Shown: piece after piece, positions 8,474 to 16,421 of the stretch
How the letters are laid out: each line of letters begins with the position of its first letter
How positions within the stretch are numbered: the first letter of the stretch is position 1
Translations under genes and position numbers: made by a program
Notes under the pieces: generated by a model
Database searches by the model: none
Seen by the model: the letters and a program-made list of their open reading frames with translations, nothing else
Told to the model about the DNA's origin: nothing
Assembly: GCA_022819985.1 (NCBI GenBank)
Contig: JAJEGH010000003.1
Location: forward strand, 18,076 to 82,075
Source of the DNA: Alphaproteobacteria bacterium
Lineage (GTDB): Bacteria; Pseudomonadota; Alphaproteobacteria; Bin65
Reading direction: 5' to 3'
DNA length: 64,000 nt

Positions 8474-9760
8474 ATGCTGACGGCAGAGGAAAACGATCTG
8501 CTGACACGGGTCGAGGGCGACGCCCCGATGGGCCGGCTGATGCGCCAGCACTGGGTGCCGGTCTGCCTGGTCGAGGAGGTCGCCGAGCCGGACGGCACGC
8601 CGCTGCTGGTCGAAGCGCTGGGCACGCGCATGGTCGCCTTCCGCGACAGCGACGGCCGGCTCGGCCTGCTCGACGAGAAATGCCCGCACCGCGGCGCCTC
8701 CCTGCTGCTCGGCCGCAATGAGGACTGCGGCCTGCGCTGCCTGTATCACGGCTGGAAATACGACGTGGACGGCCGCTGCGTCGCCATGGCCTCCGAGCCC
8801 GGGAGCGGCGCGCTGATGGACAAGGTCCGGGTCCGCGCCTATCCGGTCGTCGAATGGGGCGGCTTCGTTTGGGCCTGGCTCGGCGAACGGGACGCCGCCC
8901 CGCCTTTCGATCCGCCGGCCTTCGCGCCGCGCGACGATGTCGATATCGCGATCCTGAAAATCCGCGTGCCGTGCAACTGGGCGCAGATCCACGAGGGCCA
9001 GATCGACAGCGCCCATTCCTCCAGCCTGCATTCGTCCGACATGGTGCCGGCCCGGGTGACGCGCGCCTCGGCCGACGACAAGTCCTGGTACCGGCCGTCG
9101 ACCGACAAGTCGCCGCGCATGCAGATCGAGCGCACGAGCTACGGCTTCCACTATGTCGCCATCCGCCGGCCGGTGAAGAACGCGGCGACGCACAACTATC
9201 TGCGCGTCACCGAGTTCGTCGCGCCCTATTACTCGCTAATCCCGCCGAACGACCGGCACCGGGTCGCCAGCGTGATCGTGCCGGTCGACGATACGAACAG
9301 CGTCTTCTACTTCATCGCCTGGGACGGGCCGGACGTGCCGACGACCGAGGAATGGCGGGCTTTCCACCACACCCGCCGCGGCATCGACCTGACCGACGAC
9401 TGGGCGCCGCGGGGCACGCTGGACAACCGCTTCCTGCAGGACCGCGACGCAATGAAGGCGGGCAGCTTTACCGGCATCGAGGGCATTCCGAACCAGGATG
9501 TCGCGATGTGGGTCTCGCCCGGTCCGATCGTCGACCGGACGAGGGATTTTCTCGGCGCGTCCGACCTGGCGGTGGTCGAGTTCCGCAGGATGATGGTCGA
9601 GGCGGCGCGGGCCGTCGCCTGCGGCGAACCGGCGCTCGGCACGGCGGAACCGCGCCTGCCCCAGGCCGCGATCGGCTCGCTGGAAGGCATCTACCCGAAG
9701 GACGAGGACTGGCGCACCCTCAGCGCCGCCGGTTCACCGGCGCGCCAGGCGGCGGAGTAG
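8474..9760 (+). CDS. Phthalate 4,5-dioxygenase-type Rieske oxygenase, oxygenase component
   Basis: 428 residues. The Rieske [2Fe-2S] site is CPHRG...CLYHGW (about residues 71-98). The mononuclear iron site is DSAHSSSLH (about residues 177-185, D-x2-H-x4-H). The N-terminus (ENDLLTRVEGDAPMGRLMR) and length are those of the alpha-only class IA oxygenases acting on phthalate and related aromatic acids, which need no beta subunit. The best start is ATG 8474; 8435 would add 13 residues. Electron supply would come from the divergent reductase. Product processing is provided by the dehydrogenase and decarboxylase, so all four steps to protocatechuate are represented; ring-cleavage genes are not in the window. 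Confidence 0.87.
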   Translation: MLTAEENDLLTRVEGDAPMGRLMRQHWVPVCLVEEVAEPDGTPLLVEALGTRMVAFRDSDGRLGLLDEKCPHRGASLLLGRNEDCGLRCLYHGWKYDVDGRCVAMASEPGSGALMDKVRVRAYPVVEWGGFVWAWLGERDAAPPFDPPAFAPRDDVDIAILKIRVPCNWAQIHEGQIDSAHSSSLHSSDMVPARVTRASADDKSWYRPSTDKSPRMQIERTSYGFHYVAIRRPVKNAATHNYLRVTEFVAPYYSLIPPNDRHRVASVIVPVDDTNSVFYFIAWDGPDVPTTEEWRAFHHTRRGIDLTDDWAPRGTLDNRFLQDRDAMKAGSFTGIEGIPNQDVAMWVSPGPIVDRTRDFLGASDLAVVEFRRMMVEAARAVACGEPALGTAEPRLPQAAIGSLEGIYPKDEDWRTLSAAGSPARQAAE

Positions 9761-9765
9761 CCGCC

Positions 9766-10233
9766 CTACGACACCATACTGCGCAGCATCCAGGCGGTCT
9801 TTTCGTGGACCTGCATGCGCTGGGTCAGCAGGTCGGCGGTCGGCTCGTCGCTCGCCGCCTCGGCCGCCGGGAAGACCGACCGGGCCGTGCGGACGACCGC
9901 CTCCTGGTCCGCCACGAGTTGCCGGATCATGTCCTCCGCCGAGGGTACGCCGGTTTCCTCGCGGATCGAGCTCAGCTCGGCATACTGCGAATAGCTGCCC
10001 GGCGCCGGCTCGCCGAGGGCGCGGATGCGTTCGGCGATCTCGTCCACCGCGGTCGCGAGTTCGGTATATTGCTGCTCGAACATCAGGTGCAGCGTGTTGA
10101 ACATCGGACCCGTCACGTTCCAGTGGAAGTTGTGGGTCTTGAGATAGAGGGTGTAGGTGTCGGCCAGCAGCCGGGACAGGCCGCCGGCGATCTCCCTGCG
10201 CGACCGGTCGTCGATGCCGATATCGATCTTCAT
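9766..10233 (-). CDS. dps: Dps/ferritin-like DNA-protection protein
   Basis: 155 residues. The Dps ferroxidase motif is present: [14 protein letters not shown] (about residues 32-45), then [19 protein letters not shown], giving the conserved His, Asp and Glu iron ligands across the subunit interface. The family stores iron in a dodecamer and shields DNA from peroxide. A GGAG ribosome site precedes the ATG. An iron control palindrome lies 17-31 bases upstream of the start codon, so control by Irr is expected. It sits between the oxygenase gene and the tctCBA operon without obvious functional connection to either. Confidence 0.9.
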   Translation of the reverse strand: MKIDIGIDDRSRREIAGGLSRLLADTYTLYLKTHNFHWNVTGPMFNTLHLMFEQQYTELATAVDEIAERIRALGEPAPGSYSQYAELSSIREETGVPSAEDMIRQLVADQEAVVRTARSVFPAAEAASDEPTADLLTQRMQVHEKTAWMLRSMVS

Positions 10234-10249
10234 CGGGGGTGCTCCAAGA

Positions 10250-10264
10250 TTAGAAAAATTCTAA
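10250..10264. promoter_or_regulatory. Irr iron control element (ICE box) upstream of dps
   Basis: TTAGAAAAATTCTAA is a perfect palindrome (TTAGAA-AAA-TTCTAA). The ICE consensus recognised by the haem-responsive regulator Irr in Alphaproteobacteria is TTTAGAA-N3-TTCTAAA, so the core matches at all 12 positions. It lies 17-31 bases before the dps start codon, where a -10 element would be expected (TAGAAT on the minus strand overlaps it). This geometry suggests repression under low iron, as expected for an iron-storage gene. Confidence 0.8.
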
Positions 10265-10381
10265 GATAGTCGACATATGGGTATCGATGCTGGCGTTTCA
10301 AGTCCTTAAAGCCTGAAAATCCGGAGACAAGGTCATCGGCCATGAGTCCGCGTCCCGCCGCTGTCGCTGTGATCGATACCG

Positions 10382-10505
10382 CCATCCATCCCCGGTACCG
10401 TCCCGGATTTGTTCCGGGGCGTAGCGGAGGAAGCCCGCTGCAGGACTCCGGGTTCCCGCCGGATGGACCGAGTCGAGATTCCGCTCGGTCGGAATGACGG
10501 GAGGG
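10382..10505. repeat. GC-rich palindromic intergenic repeat in the dps-tctC gap
   Basis: The 438-bp gap 10265-10702 holds no gene. Within it are two hairpins: CCCGGA (10402-10407) with TCCGGG (10413-10418), and GACCGAG (10466-10472) with CTCGGTC (10484-10490), followed by GGAATGACGGG. The last string recurs in similar forms in the repeats near 52.3 and 57.4 kb. The block looks like a REP/BIME-type element. The remainder of the gap (10506-10690) is very GC-rich and holds nothing I can support. Confidence 0.5.
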
Positions 10506-10702
10506 GGGATGCGCCCGGCCCCGGCCGCGCTGCGGTGGCCCGGCCGCCCCCGGACGACGGCGGGAGGCCGGCGCCGCGGCGGCCAACAGGTTGGCGGGCA
10601 GCGGATTTGCCGGCGCGCAGGCTGGCCCGGCCGCCCCTTGAAAGGGCGTTCGGGTCGCGGCACAGTGGCGCCTTAGGTGCGCCTGAGGGAGGGAAATTCG
10701 CG

Positions 10703-11677
10703 ATGATCGGAAAAATCTGCAGCCTGAAAACCGTTCCGGCAGCCGGACTGGCCGCGCTTGCCGGAGTTGCGTTCGTTGCCGCGCCGGCGCTGGCCGCCGG
10801 CTATCCCGAGAAACCGATCACCATGCTCGTCGGCTTCCGCGCCGGCGGCGGCGTCGATACGGTCGGGCGGCTGATCGCCAAGCATATGGAAGGGACGCTC
10901 GGCCAGCCGGTCGTGCCGACGGCCAAGGCCGGCGCCGGCGGCGGCGTGCTGGCGGCGGCGCTCGCCAAGGCGAAGCCGGACGGCTACACGATCGGTATTG
11001 CGGTCACCAGCACCTGGTCGTTCAACCCGGTGTTCGCGCGCAAGAAGCGCTACGGCGTGAACGACGCGACCCTGCTCGCCTCGATCGCCCGGGCGCAGTG
11101 CGTGATCTTCGTCGGGTCGAAATCGCCCTACAAATCGCTGAAGGACGCCTTCGCCGCGGCGAAGGGCGGCAAGGCGCTGTCGGCGTCCTCGCCCGCTCCG
11201 CCGGCCACCTTTCTGATGCGCCATCTGGCCGGGAAAAACGGCGTCAAGCTGCGGGTCATCAACGTCAAGGGCACGCCGGCGGTCATCCAGCAGGTCCTCG
11301 GCGGCCATGTCGACCTGGGCTGGAGCGGCGGCCACCACATCCCCTATCTGCGCAAGGGCGAGGTGCGGGTGATCGCGGCGACCGACGACCGGCGGCTCAA
11401 CGCGCCGTCCGACAAGGTCGCGACGCTCAAGGAAATGGGCTACGACATCTCCTTCTGCGGCGCCTACATCATGGCAGCGCCCAAGGGCCTGCCGGCGGAC
11501 GTGAAGAAGAAGCTCGACGCGGCGCTCAAGGCGGCGATCGCTTCGAAGCCGGTCCAGACCTTTATCGAGCGCCGCAGGCTGGCGGCGAACTATCAGGGGA
11601 CCGAGGGCCTGACAAGGGAAGTGCAGGCGGAAGCCGCCGCCTGGGCGAAGGTCAAGGCCGGTCTGAAGAAGAAGTAG
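10703..11677 (+). CDS. tctC: TctC-type substrate-binding protein of a tripartite tricarboxylate transporter
   Basis: 324 residues. There is a clear Sec signal peptide ending AAPALA-AGYPEKPI near residue 34, then the Bug/TctC fold. Typical segments are KPITMLVGFRAGGGVDTVGR, the KAGAGGGVLAA loop, and the VIQQVLGGHVDLGWSG region that closes over a carboxylate ligand. I took ATG 10703, preceded by GAGGGAGGG, rather than upstream in-frame starts that lack signal-peptide character. It is followed by tctB and tctA in the same direction, giving a complete transporter. Because this family imports tricarboxylates, phthalates and other organic acids, it may feed the adjacent phthalate-like pathway. Confidence 0.88.
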   Translation: MIGKICSLKTVPAAGLAALAGVAFVAAPALAAGYPEKPITMLVGFRAGGGVDTVGRLIAKHMEGTLGQPVVPTAKAGAGGGVLAAALAKAKPDGYTIGIAVTSTWSFNPVFARKKRYGVNDATLLASIARAQCVIFVGSKSPYKSLKDAFAAAKGGKALSASSPAPPATFLMRHLAGKNGVKLRVINVKGTPAVIQQVLGGHVDLGWSGGHHIPYLRKGEVRVIAATDDRRLNAPSDKVATLKEMGYDISFCGAYIMAAPKGLPADVKKKLDAALKAAIASKPVQTFIERRRLAANYQGTEGLTREVQAEAAAWAKVKAGLKKK

Positions 11678-11723
11678 CGGGCGCGCGGCCGGCGCGTTCG
11701 GCCGGCGTGCGGGGATAACGCCG

Positions 11724-12191
11724 GTGCGGGCGCTCGACGGCGCGGCCGGCGGGCTGGTCGCCGCCTTCGGGCTGGCGACCCTGTTCCTGTTCATTCCGGG
11801 CACGATCGACGATCCCGGCATGGACGACCTGCCGCCGGCCTTCATGCCGCAGGTCGTCGCCATCCTGCTGACCGGCCTCGCGGCGCTGCTCGGGCTGCGC
11901 AGTCTGCTGCGGCGGCCAGAGGCAGGGGACTCGGCGGAGGACTCGGCAGGGGAGGAACCGGCGCTGACCCGCCGCCATGCCGGCTTCGTGCTGCTGGCGG
12001 CGCTGTGGCTGGCGGCGTCCTTCGGGATCGTCGCGCTGGCCGGCTACCTTGCCGGCGGGGCCGCGGCGGTGGTCGGCGCCATGCTGCTGATGCGGATCCG
12101 CCGGCCGCTGACGATCGTTGCCACCGCCGTCGCCGCCCCACTCGTCCTGTGGGCGGTGTTCTGGCAGATCCTCACCATCCCGCTGCCGTAG
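11724..12191 (+). CDS. tctB: TctB small membrane subunit
   Basis: 155 residues, starting at GTG 11724. Four hydrophobic segments are visible (about residues 8-28, 45-62, 90-112 and 118-150), with a charged cytoplasmic loop of acidic residues and Ser/Ala in the middle (EAGDSAEDSAGEE). Small size, four helices and position between the binding protein and the large TctA subunit identify it. These proteins are poorly conserved, so the call rests on order and topology. Confidence 0.8.
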   Translation: MRALDGAAGGLVAAFGLATLFLFIPGTIDDPGMDDLPPAFMPQVVAILLTGLAALLGLRSLLRRPEAGDSAEDSAGEEPALTRRHAGFVLLAALWLAASFGIVALAGYLAGGAAAVVGAMLLMRIRRPLTIVATAVAAPLVLWAVFWQILTIPLP

Positions 12192-12195
12192 GGCG

Positions 12196-13692
12196 ATGGA
12201 CGCAATTCTTGCCGGGCTGGCCCAGGCGCTGACGCCGCTCACCCTCGGCTTCGTGCTGTTCGGCGTGGTGCTCGGCATCGTCGTCGGGGCGATCCCCGGC
12301 CTCAGCAGTCCGATGGCCATCGCTATCGCGGTGCCGCTCACCTTCTACATGACCCCGCTGGCGGCCATCGCCTTCCTGCTCGGCGTCAACAAGGGCGGCG
12401 AGTTCGGCGGCTCGATCTCGGCCATCCTGCTCAACACGCCGGGAACGCCGGAGGCGGCGGCCACGGCGCTGGACGGCCATCCGCTGGCGCAGCAGGGCAA
12501 GGCCGGCAAGGCGCTCAAGACGGCGCTCTATTCGTCGGTCGCCGGCGACACCTTCAGCGATATCGTGCTGATCCTGGTCGCCGCGCCGCTCGCCGTCATC
12601 GCACTCAAAATGGGGCCGCCGGAGCTGCTCGGCGTGCTGATCTTCGCTTTCACCTTCGTCACGGCGCTGCTCGGCAACTCGATGATCAAGGGGCTGATCG
12701 CGGCGGCGCTGGGCGTTCTGCTCAGCCTGATCGGGATCGATCCCGAAGCTGCGATACCCCGGCTCACCTTCGATGTGCTCGAGCTGGAGGACGGCCTGTC
12801 CTTCGTCGGAGCGGCGATCGGCCTGCTCGCATTCTCGGAAGTGCTGATGCAGGTCGAGCGGTCCTGGCTCGGCGACAGCGGCGCCGGCGAGGCAGCCGCC
12901 GGCTTCTCGAAAGTGCGGGAAGACAACGCCTTCACCCGCAGCGATTTCCGCCAGGTGCGCGGCACGGTCGCCCGCTCCGCCGTCATCGGCACCGTGATCG
13001 GCGCGATTCCGGGGCTGGGCACCAGCCTGGCCGGCTTCCTCGGCTACGGCGCGGCCATGAAGGCGTCGAAGCATCCGGAGGAGTTCGGCAAGGGCCGGCT
13101 GGAAGGCGTTGCCGCCACCGAAGCCGCCAACAGCGCCGTCGTTGGCTCGAACCTGATCCCGCTGCTCACCCTGGGGATACCCGGCAACGTCGCCGCCGCC
13201 CTGCTGGCCGGCGCGTTCCTGATCCACGGCATCACGCCCGGCCCGCTGATTTTCCAGGACCATGCCGCGCTGGTCTACGGCATGTTCGGCTGCCTGATCG
13301 TCGCCAACCTGATGAACCTGCTGGTCGGCAGTGTCGGCCTGCGCCTGTTCTCGCTCGCCGTGCGCACGCCGCGCAGCATCGTCATGCCGTCGGTGGCGCT
13401 GTTGTGCATCACCGGATCGTTCGTCGCCGGCGGCGGCCTGTTCGCCGTAGCGACCATGATGGTGTTCGGCGTGATCGGCTATCTGATGCGCAAGCTCGAT
13501 TTCTCGATCATCGCCTTCATCCTCGGCTTCATCCTGGGGCCGATGGTGGAGCGTTCGCTGCGCCACACCGTGATCCTGTTCGAGGACGCCTCGGACATTC
13601 TCGGCCATCCGTTCCTGATCGCCATGCTGGTCCTCAGCGCCGGCGCGGTGTTCTGGTTCGGCCGCCGGCCGCGCGGGAGAGTTGCCGAATGA
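12196..13692 (+). CDS. tctA: TctA large membrane subunit
   Basis: 498 residues with about ten to twelve membrane helices. The TctA signatures are present: GAIPGLSSPMAIAIAVPLTF near residue 30, NKGGEFGGSISAILLNTPGTP near residue 65, and the internal duplicate GAIPGLGTSLAGFLGYG near residue 270. The start ATG 12196 lies four bases after the tctB stop. Its TGA overlaps the start of the following metallophosphoesterase gene (ATGA), so that enzyme is translationally coupled to the transporter. Confidence 0.9.
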   Translation: MDAILAGLAQALTPLTLGFVLFGVVLGIVVGAIPGLSSPMAIAIAVPLTFYMTPLAAIAFLLGVNKGGEFGGSISAILLNTPGTPEAAATALDGHPLAQQGKAGKALKTALYSSVAGDTFSDIVLILVAAPLAVIALKMGPPELLGVLIFAFTFVTALLGNSMIKGLIAAALGVLLSLIGIDPEAAIPRLTFDVLELEDGLSFVGAAIGLLAFSEVLMQVERSWLGDSGAGEAAAGFSKVREDNAFTRSDFRQVRGTVARSAVIGTVIGAIPGLGTSLAGFLGYGAAMKASKHPEEFGKGRLEGVAATEAANSAVVGSNLIPLLTLGIPGNVAAALLAGAFLIHGITPGPLIFQDHAALVYGMFGCLIVANLMNLLVGSVGLRLFSLAVRTPRSIVMPSVALLCITGSFVAGGGLFAVATMMVFGVIGYLMRKLDFSIIAFILGFILGPMVERSLRHTVILFEDASDILGHPFLIAMLVLSAGAVFWFGRRPRGRVAE

Positions 13693-14804
13693 CCGCAAAC
13701 GACCGTCCCTTCCATCTGTGGGCCAATGGCTGCGCCCATGTCATCCACGACAGGAAGCACGGGCGCGAGAGCCTGGCCGACGCCCTGCGCCAGTCGGAGC
13801 GCGGCGGCGGCCCGGCGGGGGACGGGACCGAAGACGGGAGCGCGCCGCCCTTCGACTGGGACATCTGCATCAACGTCGGCGACTACAGCGCGTCCATCGG
13901 CCCGCCGAACGACGAGGAGGGGGCGGAAATCGTCCGCCAGTTCGGCGCGCTCGAGCGCCACCGCCGCGAGCAGGTCTACAGCGTGTGCGGCAACCACGAC
14001 CGCGACCCGATGGGCGAGCCGGAGGGAAGCTGGTTCCGGAAGTGGATCGACCCGATGGGGGAGAATACGGCGACCTCGGGCGTCGACCGCAGCCGCTATC
14101 CCTACCCGGTCCACGGCACATGGGAGCGCTACTGGTTCGACGTCGGCAACATCCGCTTCCTGATGATGAGCGACGTGAACGAACGCTCGCAAGCGCTCGG
14201 CCGCGGACCGCTCGGCGGCAATCCCGGCGGCGTCGTGACGGCCGAAACCTTCGACTGGTGGGCCGACATGGTGGAGCGCAGCCGCGGCGAGCGCATCGTG
14301 GTGACGGCGCACCACTACGTCCTCAAGGAGACCACCGTGGCGAGCGGCGAATGGGAGGGCATGAAGAAGGGGCCGGACGGCGCCTGGCAGACCGACTATC
14401 ACGGCTACCACGCCGAAGGGACGCCGAACGGCGCGTCCTATCTCTACTGGGTCGGCGGGGCAGGGGATTCGGGGCGGTTCGAGCGTTACCTGGAGCGAAA
14501 TCCCGGCGCGGTCGACCTGTGGTTCGGCGGCCACACCCACACCGACCCGGACGACGAGCGCGGCGGCAAATCCCATATCGAGACGCGCTACGGCGGCACG
14601 ACCTTTATCAACGCCGCGGCGCTCACCCGCTATTTCGTCCAGGATCACGCCATGCCGCACAGCCGCGTGCTCACCTTCGCGCCCGGCAGCCGCGAGGTCC
14701 GCATCCGCTGCTACATGCACACGGGCGAACACCGCCCGGCCGGCTGGTACGAGGCGAAGGAACGCCGGATAATGCTCGGCAGGCCCTTTACCTGGGAAGG
14801 GTGA
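13689..14804 (+). CDS. Calcineurin-like metallophosphoesterase coupled to tctA
   Basis: 371 residues. Metal-binding motifs appear in the right order: INVGDYS, CGNHDRD, TAHHYVL and GGHTHTD. The first canonical DxH is not obvious at the N-terminus, where ANGCAHV takes its place, so one metal site may differ. Long insertions between motifs distinguish it from the CpdA-like protein at 4420. The start overlaps the tctA stop by 4 bases, an unusual association for a TTT operon. It may act on a phosphorylated or phosphodiester form of the transported substrate, but that is speculation from position. Confidence 0.75.
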   Translation: MTANDRPFHLWANGCAHVIHDRKHGRESLADALRQSERGGGPAGDGTEDGSAPPFDWDICINVGDYSASIGPPNDEEGAEIVRQFGALERHRREQVYSVCGNHDRDPMGEPEGSWFRKWIDPMGENTATSGVDRSRYPYPVHGTWERYWFDVGNIRFLMMSDVNERSQALGRGPLGGNPGGVVTAETFDWWADMVERSRGERIVVTAHHYVLKETTVASGEWEGMKKGPDGAWQTDYHGYHAEGTPNGASYLYWVGGAGDSGRFERYLERNPGAVDLWFGGHTHTDPDDERGGKSHIETRYGGTTFINAAALTRYFVQDHAMPHSRVLTFAPGSREVRIRCYMHTGEHRPAGWYEAKERRIMLGRPFTWEG

Positions 14805-14892
14805 GGGGCCACTTCGTGGGGGCGCCGCCGCGCGACCGTCCGGATAACGGACGGCCGGGTGGCGAAAGACCGATAATCGTGGGGCTGGGGCC

Positions 14893-15258
14893 ATGACCGA
14901 GCGTTCCGGAACGGAAGCTGCGAAGACCGGGAACGGGGAGCGGTTGCAGGCCCGAATCGGCGTGGCGCCGGAAGCGCTCGCCGCCTTCTGCGAACGCTGG
15001 CAGGTGACGGAACTGGCCCTGTTCGGATCGGTCCTGCGGGACGATTTCGGGCCGGACAGCGATATCGACGTGCTGATCGGGTTCGAGATCGGGCAATCGC
15101 CGGGACTGTTCGGAATCGTGGAAATGGAGGACGAACTGGCGGAACTGTCCGGCCGTCGGGTCGATCTGGTCAGCCGCAGGGCTGTTGAAAACAGCCGGAA
15201 CCACATTCGCCGGAAGGCGATACTGGATTCCGCCCAGGTGGTATATGCCGCGCGATGA
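14893..15258 (+). CDS. MNT nucleotidyltransferase antitoxin, first pair
   Basis: 121 residues. The minimal nucleotidyltransferase motif is LFGSVLRDDFGPDSDIDVL (GS-x10-DxD), with a downstream RVDLVSR third-acid region. In MNT/HEPN modules the MNT protein neutralises the HEPN RNase, in studied cases by AMPylating it. It overlaps the HEPN gene start by 14 bases. Codons 29-60 are encoded by a 98-bp tract identical to that of the second copy at 15755-15852, whereas both flanks diverge. Compared with the second copy it has an N-terminal extension of about 18 residues. Confidence 0.87.
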   Translation: MTERSGTEAAKTGNGERLQARIGVAPEALAAFCERWQVTELALFGSVLRDDFGPDSDIDVLIGFEIGQSPGLFGIVEMEDELAELSGRRVDLVSRRAVENSRNHIRRKAILDSAQVVYAAR

Positions 15259-15589
15259 TAAATCGTTTCTGCTGGACATGCTGGTCGCAGCGCGCGACGC
15301 GATCGCCTATGCGGAAGGCCTGTCCTATGCCGATTTCGAGCGGAACCGGGAGAAGCAGCGCGCCATCGTCAACGCTGTGCAGGAGATCGGCGAGGCGGCG
15401 TCCCGTATAACCCCGGAATTCAAGAATGCCCATCCGGCGATCCCGTGGCGGAAGATCGTGGGCATGCGCAACCGTCTTGTCCATGCCTACTTCGATATCG
15501 AACTCGACTTCGTATGGGATACGGTGCGCAACGACCTTCCGGCCTTCGCCGCCCGGCTGGAGGCGCTGACGCCGGAAACGGAAATGTAA
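15245..15589 (+). CDS. HEPN (DUF86) RNase toxin, first pair
   Basis: 114 residues, all helical. The catalytic Rx4-6H motif is MRNRLVHAYF near residue 80, preceded by the typical IPWRKIVG. The AIVNAVQEIGEAAS helix carries the conserved E. Such proteins dimerise to form a metal-independent RNase active site. The start at ATG 15245 overlaps the MNT gene. It is paralogous to the second HEPN protein at 16022 but clearly diverged outside the motif, so each MNT probably has its own partner. Confidence 0.87.
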   Translation: MPRDDKSFLLDMLVAARDAIAYAEGLSYADFERNREKQRAIVNAVQEIGEAASRITPEFKNAHPAIPWRKIVGMRNRLVHAYFDIELDFVWDTVRNDLPAFAARLEALTPETEM

Positions 15590-15619
15590 CGGCCGCGGTC
15601 GCCGGACCGCGATGGGATC

Positions 15620-15724
15620 GTGTATACTAAGCTGGATGACGCGGACTGCTGGAAAATGGAGCCTGTACGGGAATTGAAAGCCGTCGGTTTCGATATCGAC
15701 GCCAACCGGGCGTTCGGGCTGTGA
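15620..15724 (+). CDS. Possible 34-residue ORF between the two MNT/HEPN pairs
   Basis: A GTG at 15620 opens a frame of 34 residues (ending ...GFDIDANRAFGL) whose TGA overlaps the GTG start of the second MNT gene in a GTGA arrangement. The frame is the same as the first HEPN gene and continues uninterrupted behind its TAA. It could therefore be a true small coupled gene, a leader, or the relic of a longer reading frame cut by the duplication. No family is recognisable. Confidence 0.28.
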   Translation: MYTKLDDADCWKMEPVRELKAVGFDIDANRAFGL

Positions 15725-16032
15725 CCGCGCGGATCGAGTTACCCTCCGAACGGATCGCCGCCTTCTGCGAACGCTGGCAGGTGACGGAACTGGCCCTGTT
15801 CGGATCGGTCCTGCGGGACGATTTCGGGCCGGACAGCGATATCGACGTGCTGGTCGAATTCGAGGAAAACGCACGCCATACCCTGTTCGACATGGTGCGG
15901 ATGGAGCGCGAACTGAAAGCGATTTTCGGACGCGAGGTGGATCTGGTCGAGCGCGCGGACATCGAACGGAGCCCCAACTATTTGCGCCGAAGGGCCATCC
16001 TCCAATCGCCCGAGACGATCTATGCGGCGTGA
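15721..16032 (+). CDS. MNT nucleotidyltransferase antitoxin, second pair
   Basis: 103 residues from GTG 15721. It has the same GSVLRDDFGPDSDIDVL motif as the first pair, then a more diverged C-terminal half with VDLVERADIERSPNYLRR. It overlaps the second HEPN gene by 11 bases. The identical 98-bp core shared with 14978-15075, against diverged surroundings, points to gene conversion or recent recombination between the two copies. Confidence 0.87.
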   Translation: MTARIELPSERIAAFCERWQVTELALFGSVLRDDFGPDSDIDVLVEFEENARHTLFDMVRMERELKAIFGREVDLVERADIERSPNYLRRRAILQSPETIYAA

Positions 16033-16366
16033 CGAAATCCTTCTGCTCGACATGCTACTGTCGGCGCGCGAGGCGGTGGAGTTGGCGGACGGGCTGACCT
16101 TCATCGCTTTCAAGCGGAACCGCGCGATGCAACTCGCAATTCTGAAGGCTGTCGAGACTGTCGGGGAGGCGGCGTCCCGTGTCGGCGCCGACACCCGGGA
16201 CGCGCATCCCGAAATTCCGTGGGCCGACATTGTGGGGATGCGGAATCGCCTCGTGCATGAGTATTTCCGGGTCAATCTTGCGCGGGTATGGGAAACTGTG
16301 GAGGAGGACATCCCCCGCCTCATCCCACAACTTGAACGCTTGGTCCCACCGGAGACGGAAGAGTGA
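16022..16366 (+). CDS. HEPN (DUF86) RNase toxin, second pair
   Basis: 114 residues, the same length as the first toxin. The motif is MRNRLVHEYF, again behind IPWADIVG, with the conserved AVETVGEAAS helix. Sequence outside these motifs is substantially different from the first copy, so the toxin genes were not homogenised along with the antitoxin core. It is the last gene of the four-gene toxin-antitoxin island; the carnitine-type genes follow after 55 bases. Confidence 0.87.
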   Translation: MRRDEILLLDMLLSAREAVELADGLTFIAFKRNRAMQLAILKAVETVGEAASRVGADTRDAHPEIPWADIVGMRNRLVHEYFRVNLARVWETVEEDIPRLIPQLERLVPPETEE

Positions 16367-16421
16367 CTGGCGCAGCGGCTTTCGGCGGTATCCTTGTCGG
16401 CTTAAATCGGAGACCCCGCAC

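Noticed and set aside
7399..8718. 439-codon minus-strand frame overlapping the phthalate reductase
   Set aside because: It is a shifted frame of the reductase region, Arg-rich and without motifs; the true frame has flavin, NAD and ferredoxin motifs.
10409..10702. Longer start for TctC
   Set aside because: It would put about 98 Arg/Pro-rich residues before a clear signal peptide; ATG 10703 has a good ribosome site.
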